A program made the position numbers and the translations under genes. Of a stretch of 64,000 nucleotides of DNA, positions 49,167 through 58,517 are shown piece after piece (the stretch's first letter is position 1; each line of letters begins with the position of its first letter). The notes beneath the pieces are model-generated. The model saw only the letters and a list, made by a program, of their open reading frames with translations. It did no database searches and was not told the origin of the DNA. This DNA is from Bradyrhizobium sp. Gha (GTDB taxonomy: Bacteria > Pseudomonadota > Alphaproteobacteria > Rhizobiales > Xanthobacteraceae), in the NCBI RefSeq assembly GCF_900113735.1, contig NZ_FOQM01000017.1:1-64000 (forward strand). Direction: 5' to 3'.

Positions 49167-51206
49167 ATGTCCGGGCGTACCGCGTCGCTGTCCAAGCGCA
49201 ACATATTTCCGACCCTCCGGTTCCGCGCCAAGATCATGCTCGGCTTTGCCGCGGTGCTGGTGATCTCCGCCGGCAGCATGGCGTTTGCCTATTTCGGCTT
49301 CGAGCGGGTCTCGTCCGGCGTCGGCTCCTACCGCAGCAGCGTCTCCGAGGCCGATCTCGCCCGCAACATCGACCGTGAGCTGCTCGCCTACCGCTCAGCC
49401 GTCAAATTTTTCGTCGTCAGCGGCAAGGAAGACGACGCCAAGACGGCGCTGGAGGCGCAGGCGAGCCTGAAAAACGCGATCGACCAGGCCGTCAAGAGCG
49501 CCAAGGCCCCGGGGCGGCAGGACAGCCTCGACAAGCTAGCCAAGGAATTTTCGAATTTCTCCGCCACCTTCGCCAAGGTCCTCCAGGCCAAGCGTGACAG
49601 CACGCTGCTGGTGCAGAACCAGCTCACGCGCCAGGCCAATCTGCTGAAATACAAGCTCGACGATATCGGCAACAACGCCTCGGATTCCGAGGCGCAGGCC
49701 ATCGAGTTCGGCACCAAGCAGGTCAACGCGCAGTTCCAGACCGCGAGCGCGGCGGCGACCAATTTCGTGCTGACGTCCGACCAGTCGATCGCGAGCAGTG
49801 CGCTGGCGCGGCTGAAATTCGTCGATAACTCGCTTGGGGCGGTCTATTCCATGGACGACAAGATCGTCTCCGGCCTGAAAGACGCCAAGACGATCCTCGC
49901 CGCCTATCGTGAAGCGCTGGAGAAGCTCATCGCCAACGCCAAGCTGGTCGACGATCTCGTCACCGAGATGAGCGGGTCGGCGGGCGCCATCCTTCAAGGC
50001 GCCACTGCCATGAAGGCGGATCTGGTGGCCGAACAGCAGCGGCTGGATTCGGAATCGGCGGCTACCATCGGCCATACCGAGGAATTGGTGCTGATGCTCG
50101 CCATTGGCGGCACGCTGCTCGGCGCGGTCTTGGCCTTCCTGCTCGGCACCGGCATCTCGCGGCCGATGATCGCGATGTGCAAGGCGATGCGCGAGCTTGC
50201 CTCGGGCAATTTCGACGTCGTGCTGCCGGGGTTAGGCCGCAAGGATGAGATCGGCGAGATGGCCAGCGCAGTCGAGGAATTCAAGGTTCAGGCCGTGGCC
50301 AAGGCCGAGCGCGATGCCGCTGCCAGCGAAGCCCAGAACAAGGAGGCGAGCGCTGCCCGCCGCTCCGAGCTGATCCGCTTTGCCGACGACTTCGAGACCG
50401 CGGTCGGCGCTATCGTGTCGAACGTCTCGGCGTCGGCCGTGCAGCTGGAATCCTCGGCCGCTACGCTGACCCGTACCGCCGAGACCACCCAGGCCCTGTC
50501 GAGCCAGGTCGCTGGCGTGTCCGAGCAGGCCTCGAGCAACATGCAGTCGGTCGCGACCGCAACGGAGGAGCTCTCGGCCTCGGTCGAGGAGATCGGCCGT
50601 CAGGTCCGCGATTCCAGCCGTATTGCCGAGGCCGCCGTGGTACAAGCCAGGGAAACCGACGGCCGCATCGGCAAGCTGTCGCATGCCGCCCAGCAGATCG
50701 GCGAAGTCGTCAAGCTGATCACCGCGATCGCAGAACAGACCAATCTTCTGGCGCTGAACGCCACCATTGAAGCGGCCCGCGCCGGTGAAGCCGGCCGCGG
50801 CTTCGCGGTGGTTGCAAGCGAAGTGAAGTCGCTGGCGAGCCAAACCGCAAAGGCGACCGACGAGATTTCTTCACACATCATGGGCATGCAGGGCGCCACC
50901 GCCGAATCGGTGGCGGCGATCAAGGAGATTGGTGCGACCATCGGCAAGATTTCGTCGATCTCGACGTCCATCGCCAGCGCTGTGGAAGAGCAAGGCGCTG
51001 CGACCCAGGAGATCGCCCGCAGCGTCCAGAACGTCGCCCAGGGCACCCAGACCGCCGCGACCGATATCGGCCAGGTCAATCGTGGCGCCGCCGAAACCGG
51101 TTCGGCCTCGGAAGAGGTGCTGCACTCGGCCAAGACGCTGTCATCCGAAAGCACGCGCCTCCGCGCCGAGCTCGATCGCTTCATGGCGAACATCCGGGCG
51201 GCGTAA
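49167..51206 (+). CDS. Methyl-accepting chemotaxis protein (first of a tandem pair)
   Basis: A 679-aa transducer; ATG 49167 preferred over a TTG six bases upstream. TM1 about 17-40, a helical sensor domain about 41-300 (of the HBM/4-helix kind), TM2 about 305-330, HAMP (TGISRPMIAMCKAMRELASG, about 328-380), then the signalling domain with AIAEQTNLLALNATIEAARA at about 517. No CheR pentapeptide. The sensor half differs from the next MCP, but from the HAMP on the two are almost the same protein, so they arose by duplication with later change or exchange of the sensor. Confidence 0.94.
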   Translation: MSGRTASLSKRNIFPTLRFRAKIMLGFAAVLVISAGSMAFAYFGFERVSSGVGSYRSSVSEADLARNIDRELLAYRSAVKFFVVSGKEDDAKTALEAQASLKNAIDQAVKSAKAPGRQDSLDKLAKEFSNFSATFAKVLQAKRDSTLLVQNQLTRQANLLKYKLDDIGNNASDSEAQAIEFGTKQVNAQFQTASAAATNFVLTSDQSIASSALARLKFVDNSLGAVYSMDDKIVSGLKDAKTILAAYREALEKLIANAKLVDDLVTEMSGSAGAILQGATAMKADLVAEQQRLDSESAATIGHTEELVLMLAIGGTLLGAVLAFLLGTGISRPMIAMCKAMRELASGNFDVVLPGLGRKDEIGEMASAVEEFKVQAVAKAERDAAASEAQNKEASAARRSELIRFADDFETAVGAIVSNVSASAVQLESSAATLTRTAETTQALSSQVAGVSEQASSNMQSVATATEELSASVEEIGRQVRDSSRIAEAAVVQARETDGRIGKLSHAAQQIGEVVKLITAIAEQTNLLALNATIEAARAGEAGRGFAVVASEVKSLASQTAKATDEISSHIMGMQGATAESVAAIKEIGATIGKISSISTSIASAVEEQGAATQEIARSVQNVAQGTQTAATDIGQVNRGAAETGSASEEVLHSAKTLSSESTRLRAELDRFMANIRAA

Positions 51207-51243
51207 AGCCCGGCTTCGGCAATCCCGCGTCACCTAACCGCGT

Positions 51244-51303
51244 CGTCATTGCGAGCATAGCGAAGCAATCCAGCCTGCCCCCGCAGAGACAGTCTGGATT
51301 GCT
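51244..51303. repeat. Broken intergenic palindromic repeat
   Basis: Left half CGTCATTGCGAGCATAGCGA and AGCAATCCAG as in the copies at 4889 and 41444, then AGTCTGGATTGCTGG, where the right end breaks off. It lies between the two MCP genes. Confidence 0.6.
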
Positions 51304-51423
51304 GGTTGCCGCGCGGTAATTTACCGCGGCTTATCCTTTGCCATTTAGCGTGCATTTCGAGTCGGGGAGCGGGCTGCTCCCGGACTGCGCCTGGTTTTCG
51401 GCGAGTGGAATGGGGTGGGGGAC

Positions 51424-53457
51424 ATGTCCGTCAAGTCGAAGCAGAGCTCGTCGAAGCCCTTCACCTTGCGTTTTCGTGCGAAGATCATCCTCGGCTTCGT
51501 GGCCGTACTGGCCATTCTCGCCGTCAGCATGGCATTTGCCTATTTCAGCTTCGAGCGGATTGCGGGCGCGGTCGCCTCCTACCGGGCCAGTGTGGCCGAA
51601 GCGGATCTGGCGCGGACCATCGATCGCGAGTTGATCAGCTATCAGGGGCTCACCCGGACCTATACGCTGACCGGCGCAGCGGATGACGAAAAGGCGGCCA
51701 TGGCAGCCGAAGAAAACCTGAAGGCCGCGATCGCCAAGTCGATGTCGGCCACATCAGGCGCGGCGCGACGCGAGCAGGTTGAGAAGCTCGAGACCGACTT
51801 CCAGCGCTTCACAAAGGTGTTCGGCGACATCATCACGCTGACTCGCGAGAACAACAGGATCGCGGCCGATGAGCTGAACGGCGTCGGCAACAAGATCCGC
51901 TTCAAGTTCGACGATCTCGCCGATACCGCGGCGCTGGCGGGCCTGAACTCGGTCCAGACCACGGCCAAGGACATCACGTCGCAATATCTCGCGGTCTCCA
52001 CCTCGGTCAGCGCCTTCGTCGCCAAGCCGGAACCGAAGACCGCCGACGGCGTGGTCGCTCGCATCAAGTTTCTGGAGACGCTTCTGGTCTCGATCTACGC
52101 CAACGACCAGAAGATCACCGATCGCGTCACCGAGATCAGCAATCTGCTGAAGCAATACCGCGCGTCGTTTGCAAAGCTGTCGGAGAACGTGAAGCTCATC
52201 GTCAAGTCGAACGGCGAGATGACGAAGGCGGCGGCGTCGATCCTCAAGCTCTCGGGCGAGTTGCGGTCGGACCTGTCGGCCGATCAGCAGCGCATCGAGA
52301 CGAGCGCCAATGCGACCATCGGGGAGACCGAGCGGCTGATTCTGATGCTGGCGCTCGGTGGTCTCGCCATCGGCGCGGCGCTGGCCCTGATGCTCGGCAA
52401 CGGCATCTCGCGACCGATGATCGCGATGTGCAAGGCGATGCGCGAACTTGCCTCCGGCAATTTCGACGTCGTGCTGCCTGGCCTCGGCCGCAAGGACGAG
52501 ATCGGCGAGATGGCCGGTGCGGTCGAAGAGTTCAAGGTCCAGGCGGTCGCCAAGGCCGAGCGCGATGCCGCCGCCAGCGAAGCCCAGAACAAGGAACAGG
52601 CAGCAAGCCGCCGCGGCGAGCTGATCCGCTTCGCCGACGATTTCGAGAGCGCCGTCGGCGCCATCGTGTCCAACGTCTCGGCCTCCGCTGTGCAGCTCGA
52701 AGCGTCAGCGTCGACGCTGACGCGCACCGCCGAGACCACACAGGCCTTGTCGAGCCAGGTCGCCGGCGTCTCCGAGCAGGCCTCGAGCAACATGCAGTCA
52801 GTGGCAACGGCGACCGAGGAATTGTCGGCGTCGGTCGAAGAGATCGGTCGCCAGGTCCGTGACTCCAGCCGTATCGCCGAGGCGGCCGTGGTGCAGGCCA
52901 GGGAAACCGACGGCCGCATCGGCGAGCTGTCGCGTGCCGCCCAGCAGATCGGTGAAGTCGTCAAGCTGATCACGGCGATCGCCGAGCAGACCAATCTTCT
53001 CGCCCTGAACGCCACCATTGAAGCGGCCCGCGCCGGTGAAGCCGGCCGCGGCTTCGCGGTGGTTGCCAGTGAAGTGAAGTCCTTGGCGAGCCAAACGGCA
53101 AAAGCCACGGACGAGATTTCCTCGCACATCACCGGGATGCAAGGCGCGACTGCCGAATCGGTCGCGGCAATCAAGGAGATCGGCGCGACCATCGGCCAGA
53201 TATCGTCGATTTCGACCTCGATTGCGAGCGCGGTCGAGCAACAGGGCACCGCGACGCAGGAGATCGCCCGCAGCGTCCAGAACGTCGCCCGGGGCACCCA
53301 TACCGCCGCCACCGACATCGGCCAGGTCAATCGTGGCGCCGCCGAAACCGGTTCGGCCTCGGAAGAGGTGCTGAACTCGGCCAGGACGCTGTCGTCCGAA
53401 AGCACGCGCCTCCGCGCCGAGCTCGACCGCTTCATGGCGAACATCCGCGCGGCGTAG
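51424..53457 (+). CDS. Methyl-accepting chemotaxis protein (second of a tandem pair)
   Basis: A 677-aa transducer; ATG 51424 with a G-rich ribosome site (GGGGTGGGG) before it. Same layout as the previous gene: TM1 about 19-42, helical sensor, TM2 about 303-326, HAMP and signalling domain. The cytoplasmic parts agree nearly residue by residue (for instance GNFDVVLPGLGRKDEIGEMA and SSHITGMQGATAESVAAIKE), while the sensors are only loosely similar (for instance SYRASVAEADLARTIDRELI against SYRSSVSEADLARNIDRELL). It probably reports a different ligand into the same pathway. Confidence 0.94.
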   Translation: MSVKSKQSSSKPFTLRFRAKIILGFVAVLAILAVSMAFAYFSFERIAGAVASYRASVAEADLARTIDRELISYQGLTRTYTLTGAADDEKAAMAAEENLKAAIAKSMSATSGAARREQVEKLETDFQRFTKVFGDIITLTRENNRIAADELNGVGNKIRFKFDDLADTAALAGLNSVQTTAKDITSQYLAVSTSVSAFVAKPEPKTADGVVARIKFLETLLVSIYANDQKITDRVTEISNLLKQYRASFAKLSENVKLIVKSNGEMTKAAASILKLSGELRSDLSADQQRIETSANATIGETERLILMLALGGLAIGAALALMLGNGISRPMIAMCKAMRELASGNFDVVLPGLGRKDEIGEMAGAVEEFKVQAVAKAERDAAASEAQNKEQAASRRGELIRFADDFESAVGAIVSNVSASAVQLEASASTLTRTAETTQALSSQVAGVSEQASSNMQSVATATEELSASVEEIGRQVRDSSRIAEAAVVQARETDGRIGELSRAAQQIGEVVKLITAIAEQTNLLALNATIEAARAGEAGRGFAVVASEVKSLASQTAKATDEISSHITGMQGATAESVAAIKEIGATIGQISSISTSIASAVEQQGTATQEIARSVQNVARGTHTAATDIGQVNRGAAETGSASEEVLNSARTLSSESTRLRAELDRFMANIRAA

Positions 53458-53459
53458 CC

Positions 53460-53831
53460 TCACGCCCGCCCAAACGCCCGCTTCAACTCCACCTTCGCCT
53501 TCTCCAGCCGCTCGCGGTGCGCCTTCGGCAACGTCTTGCCGGCGCGATTGATGTAGAACGTCAGCATCGATAGCGCAGAGCGATAGGCGCCCGTCTTGCG
53601 GCGCGAACTATGCTCGGCGGAGCGCTTCAATGAGATCGCGATCTTCCTTGGGCTCGTAAGTGTGAACACGCCGCGCTTGAGGTCGAGCGCATCGCTTTCC
53701 TTTGTCACACGCTGTGACCAGCGTTTTGGCGCGGCGCGCTTTGTGCCCTTGCGTGCGGTGCCGTGCCTCGCGCTGGTCTTCTTGCGCGTCGCGGTTTTGC
53801 GCGAATGTGTCGTCTTTCTGACTTGAGCCAT
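53460..53831 (-). CDS. DUF3175 protein, probably stress-induced
   Basis: A 123-aa basic protein. Residues 1-35 are a Lys/Arg/Thr-rich disordered tail; 36-120 match DUF3175 (KRWSQRVTKESDALDLKRGV FTLTSPRKIAISLKRSAEHS, YRSALSMLTFYINRAGKTLP). The function is unknown; the basic tail suggests binding of nucleic acid. AAGGAG precedes the ATG. A promoter of the general stress type lies 28-52 bases upstream, back to back with the one for the MFS-otsBA operon. Confidence 0.85.
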   Translation of the reverse strand: MAQVRKTTHSRKTATRKKTSARHGTARKGTKRAAPKRWSQRVTKESDALDLKRGVFTLTSPRKIAISLKRSAEHSSRRKTGAYRSALSMLTFYINRAGKTLPKAHRERLEKAKVELKRAFGRA

Positions 53832-53858
53832 GCGTCAACTCCTTGCGGCTCAAGCGGA

Positions 53859-53883
53859 AACAGCCGGTATTCGGCAGGGTTCC
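53859..53883 (-). promoter_or_regulatory. Putative general stress (EcfG-type) promoter for the DUF3175 gene
   Basis: Minus strand: GGAAC (53883-53879), 17 bases, GTT (53861-53859). The -10 end is 28 bases upstream of the ATG. It agrees with the alphaproteobacterial consensus GGAAC-N16/17-(c)GTT except for the base before GTT. Confidence 0.6.
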
Positions 53884-53887
53884 CGAG

Positions 53888-53912
53888 GGAACCGGCAGAT
53901 GCCGCAGACGTT
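53888..53912 (+). promoter_or_regulatory. Putative general stress (EcfG-type) promoter for MFS-otsB-otsA
   Basis: Plus strand: GGAAC (53888-53892), 16 bases, CGTT (53909-53912), a perfect match to the EcfG consensus, 48 bases before the MFS start. Only four bases separate it from the opposite promoter. Confidence 0.7.
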
Positions 53913-53960
53913 GTCGCAGGTGGCAGGCGGAATGCCGGATACCACGACCCCAGCAACGCG

Positions 53961-55448
53961 ATGGAATTGCAGCAGAGCCCAGCGCTGAAGAATGGACCTG
54001 CGATCCCGGCGGTGGTCACGGCCGATCGCATCGTCGAGACCAGCATTCCCGCGCGGCTCGATGCGCTGCGCTGGAGCGGCTTTCATACCCGCGTGGTGCT
54101 GGCGCTCGGCATCACCTGGATCCTCGACGGGCTCGAGGTGACGCTGGCCGGCGCGCTCTCGGGCGCTCTGAAGCAGAGCCCGACGCTGCACTTCTCCAAC
54201 CTCGATCTCGGCATCGCCAATTCGGCCTATCTTGCCGGTGCCGTGCTCGGCGCGCTCGGCTTCGGCTGGCTGACCGATCGCATCGGCCGAAAAAAATTGT
54301 TCTTCATCACGCTCGCACTTTATCTCTCCGCGACGGCCGCAACCGCGCTGTCGTGGGATATCGCAAGCTACGCGCTGTTTCGTTTCCTCACTGGCGCCGG
54401 CATTGGCGGTGAGTACACGGCGATCAACTCGACGATCCAGGAGCTGGTGCCTGCGCGTTATCGCGGCTGGACAGATCTGGTCATCAACGGCAGCTTCTGG
54501 ATCGGCGCGGCGATGGGCGCCGTCGCAGCCATCGTGCTCCTCGACCCGGCTGTGATCGGCCCGGATCTCGGCTGGCGCCTCGCTTATCTCATCGGCGCGA
54601 CCATCGGCCTCGTCGTGCTGTTGATGCGGATGTGGATCCCGGAAAGCCCGCGCTGGCTGATGATCCACGGCCGCCCGGACCAGGCCCATGCGATCGTCGA
54701 CGACATCGAGCGTTCGGTGATCGGACGCGATCAGGACACGAGCGACCGGTGCTTCCCCAAGATGCGGTTGAAGATGCGCGATCACACCCCGATCAGCGAA
54801 GTCGTGCAAACGCTGTTCGGCACTTATCGGCAGCGCGCGCTCGTCGGCCTCGCGCTGATGGTCGCTCAGGCTTTTTTCTACAATGCGATCTTCTTCACCT
54901 TTGCGCTGGTGTTGACGGATTTTTATGACATCAGCGCCGATCACGTCGGCTGGTACCTGCTGCCGTTTGCCGCCGGAAATTTCCTCGGTCCGCTGCTGCT
55001 CGGCCGTTTGTTCGACACGCTCGGCCGGCGCGCCATGATCATGTTCACCTATGGCGTATCGGGCTTGCTGCTGGCCGTGTCCGGCTATCTGTTCTCGATC
55101 GGCGCATTGAGTGCGCAGGGCCAGACCATCGCCTGGATGGTGATCTTCTTCTTTGCCTCGCCGGCCGCGAGTGCGGCCTATCTCACCGTCAGCGAGACGT
55201 TCCCGCTCGAAGTGCGCGCGCTGGCGATCGCGGTATTCTATGCAGTCGGCACCGGCATCGGGGGCGTCGTTGGTCCCGCGCTGTTCGGTGCGCTGATCGA
55301 TACGGGGTCACGCAACAGCGTGTTCGCCGGCTATCTGCTGGGGGCATTCCTGATGATCGCGGCTGCGATCGTGGCGTGGCGCTACGCCATCTCCGCGGAA
55401 CGGAAATCACTCGAACAAATCGCGCGGCCGCTCGCTTCCATGGAGTAG
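53961..55448 (+). CDS. MFS transporter in the trehalose/stress operon
   Basis: A 495-aa transporter with 12 predicted membrane spans. The frame is open much further upstream, but the promoter at 53888-53912 makes the ATG at 53961 the first usable start. Marks: GITWILDGLEVTLAGALSGAL in TM1, the loop-2 motif GWLTDRIGRKKLF, FRFLTGAGIGGEYTAINSTI in TM5, and the repeat GRLFDTLGRRAMIM in the C-half. It is of the sugar/aromatic-acid-porter shape. It ends 3 bases before otsB, so it is co-transcribed with trehalose synthesis; transport of a sugar or compatible solute is an inference. Confidence 0.85.
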   Translation: MELQQSPALKNGPAIPAVVTADRIVETSIPARLDALRWSGFHTRVVLALGITWILDGLEVTLAGALSGALKQSPTLHFSNLDLGIANSAYLAGAVLGALGFGWLTDRIGRKKLFFITLALYLSATAATALSWDIASYALFRFLTGAGIGGEYTAINSTIQELVPARYRGWTDLVINGSFWIGAAMGAVAAIVLLDPAVIGPDLGWRLAYLIGATIGLVVLLMRMWIPESPRWLMIHGRPDQAHAIVDDIERSVIGRDQDTSDRCFPKMRLKMRDHTPISEVVQTLFGTYRQRALVGLALMVAQAFFYNAIFFTFALVLTDFYDISADHVGWYLLPFAAGNFLGPLLLGRLFDTLGRRAMIMFTYGVSGLLLAVSGYLFSIGALSAQGQTIAWMVIFFFASPAASAAYLTVSETFPLEVRALAIAVFYAVGTGIGGVVGPALFGALIDTGSRNSVFAGYLLGAFLMIAAAIVAWRYAISAERKSLEQIARPLASME

Positions 55449-55451
55449 ACT

Positions 55452-56273
55452 ATGAAATCGGAATTCGCTGAATTGGATCAGAATCGCGCCATGCCGGATG
55501 AAGAAGCGCCCGACGCCGTGCCGGTGCCGCATGCACTGGTCCCGCATCTCAACGAAACCGCGATCCTGCTCGATATCGACGGGACGCTGCTCGACCTGAT
55601 GCCGACGCCACGCGAGGTGTGGGTGCCGCCGGGCCTGTCGGAGACGCTGAACCGGCTGGCGGAGCGCACCTCGGGCGCACTGGCGATGGTCAGCGGGCGT
55701 TCGCTCAACGACATCGACCTGATCTTCGCACCCGACGTCTTTTGCGCCGTTGCCGGTCACGGTGCGGAGATGCGCCTGTCGGTCGGCAACGAAGCCGACG
55801 ACGTGCACGCGCCGCCGATGGACAAGGAGCTGAAGCGCCGGCTGGCGGCGATCGCAAAGCTCAGCCCCGGCATTCTGCTCGAGGACAAGGGCTATTCGCT
55901 CGCGCTGCATTACCGCCTCGCGCCGCACGCCGAAAAGGCGATCTACGAAGCCGTCTCGCTGATCCGGGCGGATCTGCCCAATGCGCCGATCGAAATATTG
56001 CCCGGCAAGTTCGTTTGCGAGATCAAGCATTCCGGGTTCACCAAGGCGACTGGCGTGCGCGAGCTGATGAAGCATGAGCCATTCAGGGGGCGCCGTCCGA
56101 TCTTCATTGGCGACGACGTCACGGATGAAACCGTATTCGCGATCATGCCCGACTTGAACGGTCTTTCCTTCTCGGTTGGTCGACGCGCTGTCGGAGTCAA
56201 CGGTCACTTCGATGCGCCGAACGATGTGCGGGCGTTCCTTGCACGCCTGCTCGACGATACAAGGTTGCAATAA
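55452..56273 (+). CDS. otsB: Trehalose-6-phosphate phosphatase
   Basis: A 273-aa HAD-superfamily phosphatase: LLDIDGTLLDL (about 39-49) holds the nucleophile Asp and the acid Asp; MVSGRSLNDID (motif II, Ser), GFTKATGVRELMK (Lys) and FIGDDVTDETVF (metal-binding Asp) follow. The cap domain (AVAGHGAEMRL ... SLALHYRLAPHAE) is of OtsB type. It removes phosphate from trehalose 6-phosphate in the cytoplasm. GGAG overlaps the MFS stop, which makes the coupling tight. Confidence 0.95.
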   Translation: MKSEFAELDQNRAMPDEEAPDAVPVPHALVPHLNETAILLDIDGTLLDLMPTPREVWVPPGLSETLNRLAERTSGALAMVSGRSLNDIDLIFAPDVFCAVAGHGAEMRLSVGNEADDVHAPPMDKELKRRLAAIAKLSPGILLEDKGYSLALHYRLAPHAEKAIYEAVSLIRADLPNAPIEILPGKFVCEIKHSGFTKATGVRELMKHEPFRGRRPIFIGDDVTDETVFAIMPDLNGLSFSVGRRAVGVNGHFDAPNDVRAFLARLLDDTRLQ

Positions 56274-56440
56274 GGCATCATCACCGCGAAGCCACATTGT
56301 CGCGCGGAGCAGTTCCGCTGGGCGCGCCATTCGGCTCGCGTGAAATGCTCTTTCCCGAATGAAATCGCCGGGTTCCCTCGACGAAAACCTGTTCCAACGC
56401 GCACGCCTGATTTTGGTTTCATTTGGTGGAAATGATGACC

Positions 56441-56465
56441 GGAACCATATTGATGAACGGCAGTT
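56441..56465 (+). promoter_or_regulatory. Putative general stress (EcfG-type) promoter for otsA
   Basis: GGAAC (56441-56445), 17 bases, GTT (56463-56465). A start about 8 bases on would put the mRNA 5' end only a few bases before the ATG at 56478, which supports the GTG at 56499 as the true start of otsA. Confidence 0.55.
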
Positions 56466-56498
56466 AAACGGGGTGGAATGAACAGGAGGGGACGACCT

Positions 56499-57962
56499 GT
56501 GAACTTGGTTGTCGTTTCAAATCGAGTTGCCCGCGGTAAGCCGACCGAGCCGATGACGGGTGGCCTCGCTGCAGCATTGCTTCCCGTCGTGGAGCATTCG
56601 GGGGCCATCTGGGTGGGTTCCTCCGGTCGCGTGCGCGACGGTCATCAGAAGGAACCGTTCGCCGAGATCGAAGCGCTGGGCTCCGGCGCGATCGCGACGC
56701 TGGATCTGCCGTCGGCACATTACGGCGGCTATTACGAAGGCTTCGCAAACTCGGCGCTGTGGCCGGCGTTGCATTCGCGCAGCGATTTGATCCGCGTCTC
56801 GCGCGACGACTATGTCAGCTATCGTGAGGTCAACGCGTTCATGGCGCGTGCCTTGATGCGCTTCCGAAAAGCCCGGACTGCATTTTGGGTGCAGGATTAT
56901 CATTTCCTCGCGCTCGGGGCGGAGCTGCGCGATCTCGGCGTCGATGACCCGATCGGCTTCTTCCTGCACACGCCCTGGCCGGTCACTGCGGTGATGCAGG
57001 GCGTGCCCAATCATCGCGAGCTGATTACGGCGATGCTGGCTTACGATCTGCTCGGTTTCCAGACCGAAGCAGACTGCCAGAATTTCCTTGCCTACGCCGG
57101 CGCTGAACTTGGTCTCGTCGTCGCGGACGGCGTCGTGCTCTCGCAGCACGGCCGCACGCGGTGCGAAGTGTTCCCGATCGGAATCGACGCGGAGAAGTTC
57201 GCCGCCTATGCCGCGAAGTCGGCCTCGCATCCCGACGTCTCGCGGCTGCGTCGCAGCCTGAATGGTGAGCGGCTCGCGATCGGCGTCGACCGACTCGACT
57301 ATTCCAAGGGGCTCGTCAACCGCATCAGCGCCTTCGATCGGCTCTGGACCGACCAGCCGCAGTTTGCGCGAAGCATCTCGCTGTTGCAGATCGCCAACCC
57401 GTCGCGCGGCGGCATCGAGGCCTATGGCAATCTTCAGAACGACGTCGCGCGCCTCGTCACCGACGTGAACGGCCGCCATGGCGAGGTTGACTGGACGCCG
57501 ATCCGCTACCTCAACAAGGGCTTCAGCCAGGCCGTTCTCGCAGGCCTGTATCGCACGGCGCAGATTGGCGTGGTGACGCCGCTGCATGACGGCATGAATC
57601 TCGTGGCCAAGGAATATGTCGCCGCGCAAAACCCGGCCGATCCCGGCGTTCTGGTGCTTTCGAAATTCGCCGGGGCGGCCAATGAGCTCGAGACCGCGCT
57701 TCTGGTCAATCCGCACGACATCGACGGCATGGCGCGCGCGATCGCGGTCGCTGCCGCGATGCCGCTCACCGAGCGCAAGATGCGCTGGGACGCGATGATG
57801 AAGACATTGCGCGGACACACCATCCAGCAATGGTCGTCGGATTTCGTCGCCCAGTTGGAAAAGTGCCGCACCGAGAAGGCCGCGGCCGCGCCGCTCGCAG
57901 CCCAGCCACCGCAGGCGCTGCGCTGGCTGAAGTCGGCGATCTCGGGTGTGCGATTGATCTGA
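56499..57962 (+). CDS. otsA: Trehalose-6-phosphate synthase
   Basis: A 487-aa glycosyltransferase of family 20. I chose the GTG at 56499 (AGGAGGGG nine bases before it) over the ATG at 56478, because the promoter upstream leaves almost no leader for the latter. Marks: NLVVVSNRVARG at the start, MTGGLAAALLPV (UDP-glucose site), FWVQDYHFLALGAELR, GFFLHTPWP, GVDRLDYSKGLVNRI (Arg and Lys for the phosphates) and TPLHDGMNLVAKEYVAAQ. It joins UDP-glucose and glucose 6-phosphate. It follows otsB after 225 bases and has its own promoter. Confidence 0.95.
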   Translation: MNLVVVSNRVARGKPTEPMTGGLAAALLPVVEHSGAIWVGSSGRVRDGHQKEPFAEIEALGSGAIATLDLPSAHYGGYYEGFANSALWPALHSRSDLIRVSRDDYVSYREVNAFMARALMRFRKARTAFWVQDYHFLALGAELRDLGVDDPIGFFLHTPWPVTAVMQGVPNHRELITAMLAYDLLGFQTEADCQNFLAYAGAELGLVVADGVVLSQHGRTRCEVFPIGIDAEKFAAYAAKSASHPDVSRLRRSLNGERLAIGVDRLDYSKGLVNRISAFDRLWTDQPQFARSISLLQIANPSRGGIEAYGNLQNDVARLVTDVNGRHGEVDWTPIRYLNKGFSQAVLAGLYRTAQIGVVTPLHDGMNLVAKEYVAAQNPADPGVLVLSKFAGAANELETALLVNPHDIDGMARAIAVAAAMPLTERKMRWDAMMKTLRGHTIQQWSSDFVAQLEKCRTEKAAAAPLAAQPPQALRWLKSAISGVRLI

Positions 57963-57979
57963 GCCGGGAACGGTACGCC

Positions 57980-58321
57980 TCAATAGCAATACGACACGCC
58001 ATCCAGAATCGCGCACTGCCGTTTGTCGGGCGCGTTCGGATCATCCATCGGTGCCATGCCTTTGCCCTGGCCGACGAACACGCCTGGCCCGATATGCACG
58101 GAGCTCTTGTTGCCGATGATGACGCTCTGGTGCGGCGTGGAGCTGGAGCGGGTCCCGTCTGGCCAGAGGATGGCATCGCCTGAAAGCAGCCCCCGCCGCC
58201 CGTCATCGCAGGTCACGTCGACGCCCTGCCGGGTGCAGGCCTGTGCGTTGGCCGGCGCGGTGAAGCTCGCGCCAAGGGCCGAAATCAGGCTCAACCCGGC
58301 GATGGTCTTGCGGATGGTCAT
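57980..58321 (-). CDS. Secreted hypothetical protein, 113 aa
   Basis: ATG 58321 with GGGGACG before it is preferred over an upstream one. Signal peptide 1-27 (MTIRKTIAGLSLISALGASF ... ANA), then a Cys-rich small domain: CTRQGVDVTCDDGRRGLLSG, ILWPDGTRSS, VHIGPGVFVGQGKG and a terminal CAILDGVSYCY. Four Cys could form two disulfides. No family recognised. It is convergent with otsA. Confidence 0.65.
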   Translation of the reverse strand: MTIRKTIAGLSLISALGASFTAPANAQACTRQGVDVTCDDGRRGLLSGDAILWPDGTRSSSTPHQSVIIGNKSSVHIGPGVFVGQGKGMAPMDDPNAPDKRQCAILDGVSYCY

Positions 58322-58517
58322 GGCGTCCCCGGTCCTGTTTGGCGTTTTCAAGTGAATCGTCGCGCCAAACCCGCCCTCGGTTCAGCCAAAAGATCGCGCC
58401 GGGTGGCCGTGCGGCAGTCGAGAATCGTTTGTAAATACAGCAAGTTGCAGAAAATTCACCCGATTTCCGTGCGATCCCTTGCAAAATCACCGGCGCCCCT
58501 TCAAGAGAGGGCGCTCC

